Shown: positions 13,277-22,581 of the stretch, piece by piece
How positions within the stretch are numbered: the stretch's first letter is position 1
How the letters are laid out: the number at the start of each line of letters is the position of its first letter
Assembly (NCBI RefSeq): GCF_003254395.2
Contig: NC_037643.1
Coordinates: 14,154,963 to 14,218,962, forward strand
Length of the DNA stretch: 64,000 nt
Direction of reading: 5' to 3'
DNA from: Apis mellifera
Taxonomy: Eukaryota > Arthropoda > Insecta > Hymenoptera > Apidae
The notes under the pieces: model-generated
What the model was told of the DNA's origin: nothing
The model's input: the letters and a program-made list of their open reading frames with translations, nothing else
Database searches by the model: none
Made by a program: the position numbers and the translations under genes

Positions 13277-14247
13277 GGCGAGGGGTGGGGGAAACCGTCC
13301 AAGCGTGCAAGCCTCGTCACCCGGAAACGACGGACAAAGAAGAAACGAGGAGGAAACGAAGGAAATAATGGTCTCCTTTTATGCGCGTCTTTAAACAATC
13401 GGTGATAGCGATTTGATCGCAACAAGATGATTCCGATGGAAATGTTCCTTTCCCTTCTATCTCGTTGAATATTTATTTTTTATTTGAATATAACGAGTTT
13501 GAACCTCGTTCGGGAAACGTAAGATGAATTAAAACTTAACTTCGAGTTATCTGATGTTGGATCGTTCGGCGTTGTACGTATAGAGTTATTTAGAACTATT
13601 ACATGGAATATCAAATAAATTATTTATCGATTTACTATCGTTTATGCTATGCTTATTTTTATACGAATTTATATTTTGACGATTGACAATATTTCCTTAA
13701 AAATCTTTTATTTGCATTAATTTCATTTTCCACGCCGTTTAAATAAATATTCCTCGACAATGTTCAACGCGTTCTATAAACAGAAAGCTTGTTTTTCTAG
13801 AATTTCATTTTATGTCACGTATCTCACAATACATCCTTTTTTACTTTCATCGCGTTTATTTTTAACTAAAATTCAAACACTGAATGATCATTGCAATTTA
13901 CATTTACATTACATTTTTACAAAAAATTTGAATATTTGAAATCAACAATACTTTTTTTTTTTATTTCTCTAAAAAAATTGTTAAAAGATCGATGTTTCGC
14001 ACAATTTGTCGAGAGAAGAAACGAGTTCGTTTCGAAAAAAATATCACGATTATTGGAATATTTTCCAACATATTTTTGTCCTTCGAAGTTTCAAAGTCGT
14101 TTTTTTAAACTGCTACTTATTTTTGGAAAAGTGACGACAAGACGTTAATCATTTATAGCAATGACCTTCGAACGACATCCGATATAAACATTCATTTTAA
14201 ATCATCTCAACATATCATCATTTCTTTATCACAAATTTTTCATTTTA
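13277..14247. other. non-coding flank
   Basis: Bases 13277-13420 are GC-rich and may be the promoter and 5' leader of the minus-strand exon. The remainder is AT-rich and carries no supported feature. Confidence 0.45.
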
Positions 14248-15011
14248 CCTTCAAATCGACACCTACAAAAATTAAACTCTCCATAATAAATTCTAACCTC
14301 TTCCAATCTCCTTTTTCGAATTGATAAATTAATGTTCAAAGAAGAAGAAGAAAAAAAAAATGCTAGATAAAATAATTCTATGCACATTATCGACCAATCA
14401 AAAATATTTATACAAATGAAAAATAAAAATAAGAATCCAAGTACCTTCAAATCGATACCTACAAAAATTAAACTCTCCATAATAAATTCTAACCTCTTCC
14501 AATCTCCTTTTTCGAATTGATAAATTAATGTTCAAAGAAAAAAAAAAAGATGCTAGATAAAATAATTCTATGCACATTATCGACCAATCAAAAATATTTA
14601 TACAAATGAAAAATAAAAATAAGAATCCAAGTACCTTCAAATCGACACCTACAAAAATTAAACTCTCCATAATAAATTCTAACCTCTTCCAATCTCCTTT
14701 TTCGAATTGATAAATTAATGTTCAAAGAAGAAGAAAAAAAAAAGATGCTAGATAAAATAATTCTAAGCACATTATCGACCGATCAAAAATATTTACACAA
14801 ATGAAAAATAAAAATAAGAATCCAAGTACCTTCAAATCGATACCTACAAAAATTAAACTCTCCATAATAAATTCTAACCTCTTCCAATCTCCTTTTTCGA
14901 ATTGATAAATTAATGTTCAAAGAAAAAAAAAAAAGATGCTAGATAAAATAATTCTATGCACATTATCAAAAATATTTACACAAATGAAAAATAAGAATAA
15001 GAATCCAAGTA
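14248..15011. repeat. tandem satellite, four units of about 190-196 bp
   Basis: Units begin ccttcaaatcg at 14248, 14444, 14634 and 14829. Units 1 and 3 carry cgacacc and a GAAGAAGAA-containing A-tract. Units 2 and 4 carry cgatacc and a plain A-tract, so the array is made of dimers. The last unit is shortened and lacks the cgaccaatc part. Minus-strand frames of 60-90 codons run through it and repeat the same peptide, which is a by-product of the repeat. Confidence 0.95.
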
Positions 15012-15012
15012 A

Positions 15013-15117
15013 GAGAAGCAATTGCAGAGGAGCTCTCTGGAGGTCACAGATGCGGAAATACCGACAAATATGGATCCTAAGTGGCTACATCCTATAGATA
15101 CGGCCGCGTGGGCGTGA
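15013..15117 (+). other. coding-like fragment abutting the satellite
   Basis: Directly after the satellite, two overlapping plus-strand frames have protein-like composition. One (15013-15117, 34 codons to TGA) includes LEVTDAEIPTNMDPKWLHP. Neither starts with ATG at its head. This could be a decayed gene or element fragment captured at the array edge, or chance. Confidence 0.2.
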
Positions 15118-16017
15118 ACTTGATAAGATAAAATCGGGGGATTAGGCAAGGATCGAAATCTAAACAAAATCTGGGTCGCGTTTGGATATCAAGTTATAAA
15201 ATGAGGTCTGGGTTAGATCTGGGTTAGCGTGGAGGGTGCGCTTATGTAAGGGTTTGTCTCGATTAGACGGAAGGGCGCGGAAGATATTGCGATATTGCGG
15301 GGCGAAAGAATCCGGGAGGAGGAGGAGGATGCGACGATGGCACGCCCCTTTTTATTCCACGTCCCTTTCGATCCTGCCAAAGGAGAGAGAATTCCTCCTC
15401 TTTGGGGAGGAAATTTTCATCGCAGAAATGCATATTGTGCTCTTTGTTAACATATTTCGAAACACGTTTAATTTGTGTTTAAATATATTTCTAATTATTG
15501 CTCTCGTCGGTTAAAAATCAGTAGAAGAGGTTAATTTAAGTAGTCATTAAAATAAAAATTTTTCAAGTAACGAAAAAAGAATTTAAGATGGAGAAGAAAG
15601 AAGGGAGAGTCGTTTTAGGTCTTTCGAATATTTCTGCAATAACAAATTCGAAAACGTTAATTGGGAAATTACGAAAATTATTTGTTCTGGACTAGTTTCA
15701 GATTAATTATTTCACTGGCTCCGTTGATATTAAGGGATGAAGAAGAATAGGGAAAGCGTTAGGAAGGGATTAGGAATGAGGAATAAATATGTACGATACG
15801 TGACAAAGACGAGTAGAATGCATTATTGCAGCGGAACAGCAAACGCCTGCGAAGCAACGAGGTATAATGGGTAAATACGAAAATGGAGAATGCGACAGAA
15901 AGTTGGATATTCGAAGCGTCAACCGGAACTGATTGAAACTCTTTTGGTTATGCGATGCTCTTTGATCAATTCTTCTCGTGTAATTTCTCATATTTCCCTG
16001 ATTTTTCTACAGTATCT
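15118..16017. other. non-coding stretch between two satellites
   Basis: A GC-richer patch spans 15118-15370. A 42-codon frame without a leading ATG lies at 15804-15932 (plus) and has balanced composition, but there is no supporting splice evidence. Nothing else is supported. Confidence 0.45.
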
Positions 16018-17772
16018 GATTAATTGGATTTATTAATTTTAGGTTAGGTTAAATTCTTAGGTAATTTTTTTTGATTAATGAATTGTACTAATTCGAATTT
16101 TTCTTTTTTATTAAAAAAAAAAATGTCAATCAAAACGTATTGGGATGATAAATTGATCATGAAATTTCAAAATCGTTACTTGTTTCGCTGATCGAACTTT
16201 CAAAACGAGATGAAATATAATCCTAACCTCAAAACGATGAAATGTCGGTATTACAGGTTTTCTAGGGAACTTCTAGGGAAATGGAAAATTCCACGATGAT
16301 CAATTGGATTTATTAATGGATTCGAATATAATTTTAGGTTAGGTTAAATTCTTAAATAATATTTTGACATCTGATTAATGAACTAATTCGAATTTTTCTT
16401 TTTTATTAAAAAAAAAAATGTCAATCAATTGATCATGAAATTTCAAAATCGTTATTTGTTTCACTGATCGACGGATCTCGAACTTTCGAAACGAGATGAA
16501 ATACAATCCTAACCTCAAAACGATGAAATGTCGGTATTACAGGTTTTCTAGGGAACTTTTAGGGAAATGGAAAATTCCACGATGATCAATTGGATTTATT
16601 AATCCAACCTGGATTCGAATATAATTTTAGGTTAGGTTAAATTCTTAGGTAATTTTTTTGATTAATGAATTGTACTAATTCGAATTTTTCCTTTTTATTA
16701 AAAAAAAATATCAATCAAAACATAATTGATCATGAAATTTCAAAATCGTTACTTGTTTCGCTGATTGAACTTTCGAAACGAGATGAAATACAATGCTAAC
16801 CTCAAAACGATGAAATGTCGGTATTACAGGTTTTCTAGGGAACTTTTAAGGAAATGGAAAATTCCACGATGATCAATTGGATTTATTAATGGATTCGAAT
16901 ATAATTTTAGGTTAGGTTAAATTCTTAGATAATATTTTGACATCTGATTAATGAATTAATTCGAATTTTTCTTTTTTATTAAAAAAAAAAATGTCAATCA
17001 ATTGATCATGAAATTTCAAAATCGTTATTTGTTTCACTGATCGATGGATCTCGAACTTTCGAAACGAGATGAAATACAATCCTAACCTCAAAACGATGAA
17101 ATGTCGGTATTACAGGTTTTCTAGGGAACCTCTAGGGAAATGGCAAATTCCACGATGATCAATTGGATTTATTAATGGATTCGAATATAATTTTAGGTTA
17201 GGTTAAATTCTTCGGTAATTTTTTTGATTAATGAATTGTACTAATTCGAATTTTTCTTTTTTATTAAAAAAAAAATGTCAATCAAAACGTATTGGGATGT
17301 AATTGATCATGAAATTTCAAAATCGTTACTTGTTTTGCTGATCAACGGATCTCGAACTTTCGAAACAAGATGAAATACAATCCTAACCTCAAAACGATGA
17401 AATGTCGGTATTACAGGTTTTTTACAGGAACTTCTAGGGAAATGGAAAATTCCACAATGATCAATTGGATTTATTAATGGATTCGAATATAATTTTAAGT
17501 TAGGTTAAATTCTTAGGTAATTTTTTTGAAATCTGATTAATGAATAGTAATTGTAATGAACTAATTCGAATCTTTATTAAAAAAAAAAATGTCGATCAAA
17601 ACGTATTGAGATGTAATTGATCATGAAATTTCAAAATCGTTACTTGTTTCGTTGATCGACGGATCTCGAACTTTCGAAACGAGATGAAATACAATCCTAA
17701 CCTCAAAACGATGAAATGTCGGTATTACAGGTTTTCTAGGGAACCTCTAGGGAAATGGGAAATTCCACGATG
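16018..17772. repeat. tandem satellite, six units of 280-314 bp with TTAGG motifs
   Basis: Units begin gatyaattggatttattaa at 16018, 16298, 16584, 16871, 17157 and 17459. Each carries AGGTTAGGTT (AAGTTAGGTT in unit 6) and, about 170 bp further on, the complementary CCTAACCTC (GCTAACCTC in unit 3). Units 1, 3 and 5 have the short spacer gattaatgaattgtacta. Units 2 and 4 have gacatctgattaatga. Unit 6 combines both types, so the order is A-B-A-B-A-hybrid. Confidence 0.95.
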
Positions 17773-17839
17773 GTCTACTTTTCTTCGGGAATGAGAATAT
17801 TTGCACGTCTCAAAACAGATACAGAAACGACGTTTAGAC

Positions 17840-18019
17840 CTATTTGCATTTGTACCGGCATTTGAAACTTGAGGAATAAACGTCGCGACGAGTATACGAA
17901 CGACGTGGAAACGACAAAATAATGGCGGCCCTTCGATGTCGAGCATAATAATCAGCACGGTTGAGCGGATCCTCCGCCACCAATTTGCATGTATTCTCGG
18001 AGCTGACATCCTCCGCCAT
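17840..18019 (-). CDS. candidate 59-aa ORF with upstream DRE motif
   Basis: An ATG in good context (acaATGG) at 18019 opens 59 codons to a TAG at 17840. The N-terminus is acidic (MAEDVSSENTCKLVAEDP) and the C-terminus basic, ending in KCRYKCK. The GGCGGAGGAT block occurs twice in the first 60 bases. A TATCGATA (DRE) palindrome lies about 35 bp upstream of the ATG on this strand, a usual promoter element in insects. A second minus-strand frame over 17725-18072 is also open, with poorer composition. The product is not recognised. Confidence 0.25.
   Translation of the reverse strand: MAEDVSSENTCKLVAEDPLNRADYYARHRRAAIILSFPRRSYTRRDVYSSSFKCRYKCK
17842..17990. promoter_or_regulatory. two POU octamer motifs
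   Basis: Perfect ATTTGCAT octamers (ATGCAAAT on the minus strand) lie at 17842-17849 and 17983-17990. Paired octamers in a GC-richer island next to a satellite could mark an enhancer. They also fall inside the candidate 59-aa frame. Confidence 0.3.
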
Positions 18020-18053
18020 TGTATGTAATTTGCGCGAAGAAAGCAAAGCATTT

Positions 18054-18061
18054 TATCGATA
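18054..18061. promoter_or_regulatory. DRE-like palindrome TATCGATA
   Basis: TATCGATA is the DREF/BEAF recognition core of insect housekeeping promoters. It lies upstream of the minus-strand ATG at 18019. Confidence 0.35.
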
Positions 18062-19122
18062 ATTAAATCCAAGAGGACGTACGGACGATTCTTTTCTTAG
18101 GTCTCTGAATAGCTGCCCCTCGACCTCGTATATATATATATATATATATATATAGAGTGATTAAGCTTTCCAAAGAATTGGAATTTTATTTCGATGGAAT
18201 TATTAAGTGAAGTAGAAATAATATTCTTAATATGAGTTACGTTATGTAATTTACCGTTTATATCTCACATTTTCCAAATACAAAAGATTTAAAAAAAAAA
18301 AAAAAATGGAATCACGTTGCGAGAAAATTATACTTGACGCGAATTAAATCTCGAATTAAAATGGCATTGATGGACATTCCTTCAGATAAGTACGTACGTA
18401 TTCTTCGTGTACAGTTACGACGTGAAAGATGGGTAAAATTAAAAGTGATTTATGATTTATACATTAAGAAGAAGAGAAGACCGTAGATAAGTAACAATAT
18501 GAAACACGCGAAGAAATATGCTTATCGATTGCACAGGGCTTGAATTTATCGCGAGTAAACGTAACAATACCCTTTCGCGTTATGAAAATCGTAATGGCGA
18601 CGGTTTATTGGGTAACTCTCGGAACGAACGTAACGCGAATTTACACGGTTAGCTTTGAGCGAATAACTTCGACGAAATCGAAAGTAAAGTAATTTAAATC
18701 ATTTTACGAAACTACGGAATAAAATTCGAACGAAGAATTATACAGAAACAGATATTGATATAATTTATATATTTTTGTTCGAATTTGTTAAAATTGAACG
18801 TAACATAAACGCGCGTAGAAAGGGAAAATTGAACGCAAAGTTAATAATTTATTAAACTAGATTAGAAAGATTAGGGGAAAAAATTGTGAAGAGAAAGGGA
18901 ATGCATCAATTAGCAATTAGCAATTAAATTGCAATACTTTCCCAAATAGTCGTCATAATTCATAGAGATGATCCGTAGAGTTTAAACTGATCGAGACTTT
19001 CAAAAAATTTTCTTCTTTTCTAATCTATTGAAATAATAATTTATATTTTCTATCCTATTCTATGCGCAATTCTAAAACAGAATTGTATAAGTACTAAACA
19101 CATAGGCCAAATATAACAGTTG
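18062..19122. other. AT-rich non-coding stretch with (TA)n
   Basis: A (TA)13 tract lies at 18129-18154 and an A16 run near 18291. A region near 18500-18640 is somewhat GC-richer. No gene is seen. Confidence 0.55.
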
Positions 19123-19368
19123 ATGCCGCCACTCGATCGTTCAATTTACGACTTCGCTACACCTATACCTAATACGCGTCTATTTGAACAGCAGTCTTCA
19201 CGCGAACGCACTGTGATCGGTTTTATTACGAAGCGTGCGTCTATAGCGAATACACGTATAATGCTCAATAACATTAATCGTAGCTCGATCGTTCGTCAAC
19301 AATTACCTGCCACAAATGATAACCGTCATTTCGATCCAACCACTGCTTACGAACCAATTTCTAAATAA
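19123..19368 (+). CDS. candidate 81-aa ORF, unrecognised
   Basis: An ATG at 19123 opens 81 codons to TAA at 19366. An in-frame stop lies just upstream, so the start is bounded. The composition is mixed and polar (many N, R, T, Q, I) and unlike the F/K-rich chance frames of the AT-rich DNA. No signal peptide, membrane segment or domain is visible. It lies about 130 bp upstream of a TATA-containing promoter-like island. It could be a small gene, a fragment of a dead element or chance. Confidence 0.25.
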   Translation: MPPLDRSIYDFATPIPNTRLFEQQSSRERTVIGFITKRASIANTRIMLNNINRSSIVRQQLPATNDNRHFDPTTAYEPISK

Positions 19369-19498
19369 TCATTTCATCTCGTAGAATATCTCTATTCCAT
19401 TCGATCGAAAGGGGAAGAGAAAATCCGCATGATTCGTGAGGTCGAATCCCGTTCACACTCGACGTGGTCCGCAGAGCGAAGAGAAAATTGAGAGACAC

Positions 19499-19512
19499 GG
19501 GTATATATACCC
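19499..19512. promoter_or_regulatory. palindromic TATA box
   Basis: GGGTATATATACCC is a perfect 14-bp palindrome at the edge of a strongly GC-rich island. It has the sequence of a core-promoter TATA box readable in both directions. Confidence 0.4.
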
Positions 19513-19800
19513 AGTGCGGGTCGTGGGCGCGGGGTGGGGATTCGGTGCGGAAAGGAGGAGTGGGGGTAGTGGGTCGGAGTGGGGAGGGCGGCAATGCGGC
19601 GGTAGTTGCGCCGCGTGTCGGATCAGCTGTGAGCTGGCAACCCGAGTCAGCTGACTGGTCGCGGCCCCTCCGCTGCGACAATCGATATCCCGCTGTTATG
19701 ACCGTGGCTGCGTGTTCCTCCTTGCTCAGATGTACACCCCAACCCACTTCACGCTTATGAATCTTGCGAATCGACTTATCACCGCCCACTCGTACGGGTT
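19513..19800. other. GC-rich promoter-like island
   Basis: The sequence is G-rich on the plus strand at 19530-19600 and holds CAGCTG E-boxes near 19625 and 19649. Open frames exist on both strands (98 codons plus, 142 codons minus over 19361-19789) and overlap. That pattern is expected from GC-driven openness, so I do not call a gene. Confidence 0.4.
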
Positions 19801-21540
19801 AACAAGAGAAGTTGAACGCGTGTGAATTCGAACGAAGAGTAAAGTTATCGCTTATATTAAAAGAGTATCTCATGTGGATAGAAAAGGGAGATATATATAT
19901 ATATCGAGATTGGTGTTTATTGAGGAACAAATATGACGAAATAATGCGTAAGTTCTAGTAAGATAAATATACGAAAAATTGTTAATTTTCTTGAATTAAA
20001 ATTTAAATATGCACCAAGATACGTAAAAATATAGAATTCGAAATAACTCATCATGGATCATAATTTCGAATTGAGTTTGAATCTTAAGAAAACGATTAAT
20101 TGAAGTATGTATTACCAAATCGTTAATAAAAATTGATTTCCTGAAAACATGAGAGCCATACGCAACAACATCGCGTCACAAAGCATATCCCCGTTCTAAT
20201 AACATTTCCCTCCCGCTTTGATCATCGTTTATAACATGAACGGAGGAAGTTTGAAAGCAAGGCAGACGCGGAAACCTCGTTTTTGCCCGACCCCTGCTGC
20301 TCTTCTGGAATTGCAGCCAAGGGCGGAAAGTAGACCGTGACCTTGACTCGTCCCCGTCTTTCCGGCTTACACACTCCGGGCTTAAGACCCGGTAACGATG
20401 CATTTTGCGCCCGGCCAGAAAGAAACGTCGGGGAGAAAGAAGCGAGAAAAAGGTTTTCGAGTGTCGTTCCGTCTCGAGAGTACACTCGTTTTACTCGTCG
20501 ATCGAGTAAAAAGACCGAATACGAAAAGAGTTCCATTCAATATCGATAACGTTCTTTCCTAATTATTTCTTGGTTAATGAGCAAGTTAACTGCATTAACT
20601 TTTCGAAAATTTTTCTCTCGAACAAAATCGATCGATCGAAAACGATCGATCGTGATTTTCACCGATTTTTGCTATTCGTACAAAATAATGGTAATAGTTC
20701 AACAAGTGTTTTTTTTTCTTCTCTAAAAAAAAAGTTAATAATAATTATCGTTTCGTATATAAAGAGATATAATAATAATTATCGGCAGAGATTGATGTCA
20801 CATTTACACGGGATATTTCATTAGGTAAATGCCCAACTCTCGTTACACAACATACAAGTAATTTTTTATCGGTTAACACTTTACTCGGAAGATCGATATC
20901 GCTATCTTCGATTTATCGTTAAATAAACGAGCAATACACACGGGACACCATATGGCGAGCCATCGTCCTCATATTTCAGAAACTTTGCGAGCCATTTCAA
21001 TTAGCTGGGCTAGTTGCTTCGTTTACATGCAATCACTTCCTCCCCCCCCCCCCTTAAACTTGAGAGGAAAATTTTCGTTTAACGAGCCGATAATAAAATT
21101 TCTTAAAGGTTCATTCAATCATCGATCAAGTTTTCGAATCGTAAACGAGATTTACCTTAAGAAATCTCTTCCTCTTATTTTATTTATCCGTCCTTTCGAT
21201 ATCGATCATCAATCGTTCCCAGATTGATTAAACGTGGGCCCGACTTCCATTAAAAGTTTCAACAAACTCAAACGGTTCTGCCAAAAAAAAAAAAAAAAAA
21301 ATCAATCGATAGACTGTTTAATTCGGACGAATTTGTGTCGTTATGCTCAACGAGAGTTTGCTCAAAGCTAATTAAAAAAAACTTCTTCTTCCTTGAAAGA
21401 ATATCACGAACCGTATATAAAAAAAAGAAAAAAAAAAGAAGAGTAAGAAATATCATCGAATAATTAAATTATGTATAAATTTTTTTCATTCACGGATCGA
21501 ATATAAACCGTTTAATAATCATTTACTTCGATTTAATCGA
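19801..21540. other. non-coding stretch with a GC-richer patch
   Basis: Bases 20200-20560 are GC-richer with overlapping short frames on both strands and no domain. A C10 run lies near 21043 and an A20 run near 21282. I see no supported gene. Confidence 0.45.
20629..20652. repeat. perfect 10-bp inverted repeat of CGAT units
   Basis: CGATCGATCG is repeated on both sides of AAAA. Each arm is itself a palindrome. Confidence 0.75.
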
Positions 21541-22300
21541 ATGCGCCCGCTATTACTCCCCAATTGGAAATTTACAACATCGGTAGGAAAATAACTGCGC
21601 ACGGTTCGATTCGAGACGTCACAACAATTCGCCGTGATTAAAATATATTCACACCGTCGAATAAATTACCTTTCATTTGCTCGGTAGGTAATCAAGGCTC
21701 CCCGAGCCGGGCATAAATCACCCCTGCCGCACGAACAACGACTCCTCTCTCCCCCTCCTCCTTTTCGTAACGCCGGCCGGCCGGCCACCGAATAAAAACA
21801 CGGTGGTACGATGACCGTAGACGGGTGTACACGGAAGCCGAAGGGCGAAAACAAGAGGAGCTTTTAACTGCGTGCGATTATCCGGACGATCGGCCCGCTT
21901 CCTGGTTGAGCGTGGTATGCATGCACCACCACGGAGAACACGGATTGGCGCCAGCAGCCTCCGCCAGGATTACGGGCGACCAAGGATGCCGATCGATGGG
22001 CGGAAATGGCGCCCGAGAGGCGGCCGTGCAACGTCGTCCAGTCGCTGCTCCTTCCACGCGTCAACTTTTCTTAACGTTTGTTTACTCGGCCACCTCTCCC
22101 CTTTCTCTCTCTCCCCTTTAGTCCAACGGATCCCCGCTCGACCATTAAGTGTCTCCACGGTACGGTCGTGGAGAGACCGAACGTGCGCGCGTGCATGTGC
22201 GCACTCGACGCGTCGTGGAAATGTACGCGGTTGTGTAAAACGATCGAACGGTAGAGGAATATTCGTTTCTTTTATTCCGTTCGATTCGACGTGAACGCGC
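21541..22300. other. CpG-dense GC-rich island
   Basis: This is one of the two most GC-rich stretches of the window. It starts with CCGGCCGGCCGGCC at 21773-21786. Frames of 98-140 codons are open in several overlapping registers on both strands, so none can be singled out as coding. It could be a promoter or a noncoding first exon. No splice donor of good quality was found. Confidence 0.45.
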
Positions 22301-22344
22301 CATTCCAAACATGTATATATATTATTATTAAGGTACAATTGTGG

Positions 22345-22581
22345 TCATTTTGGATCTCGTTGCATTTTTAGCTGCTTTGCTTCGATTTTTATCGTTGAAA
22401 AGATGTTGAAAAGCAATTGATACGGTTTAATGTGAGCAATGGTCAAAGAAAAAAGGGATAGAAATGTTTGAGTTGTCTCGTATGTAAATTTTAATTGGAC
22501 AATATCGTGAAGCGTAACTTTAGAACTAGAATTCGATTCAGATTTATGAACATGTGTTGAGCTTGATCTCCTTACTGCCAT
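22345..22581 (-). CDS. weak candidate 78-aa ORF
   Basis: An ATG at 22581 opens 78 codons to TGA at 22345. The first 25 residues are Ser/His/Lys-rich and polar, the middle (about 35-60) is hydrophobic with LFSLTIAHI, and the end is basic. Composition is protein-like for AT-rich DNA, but no domain, splice or promoter signal supports it. Confidence 0.15.
   Translation of the reverse strand: MAVRRSSSTHVHKSESNSSSKVTLHDIVQLKFTYETTQTFLSLFSLTIAHIKPYQLLFNIFSTIKIEAKQLKMQRDPK

Noticed and set aside
14229..14770. Three minus-strand frames of 60-90 codons repeating the same peptide
   Set aside because: They read through the 190-bp satellite; the recurrence is explained by the DNA repeat.
19361..19789. 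142-codon minus-strand frame in the GC-rich island
   Set aside because: Plus-strand frames of 72 and 98 codons are open over the same bases and the peptide shows no domain; openness is expected from GC content.
21600..21625. ggttcgattcgag as a tRNA B-box
   Set aside because: No matching A-box, acceptor stem or anticodon loop at the right distance.
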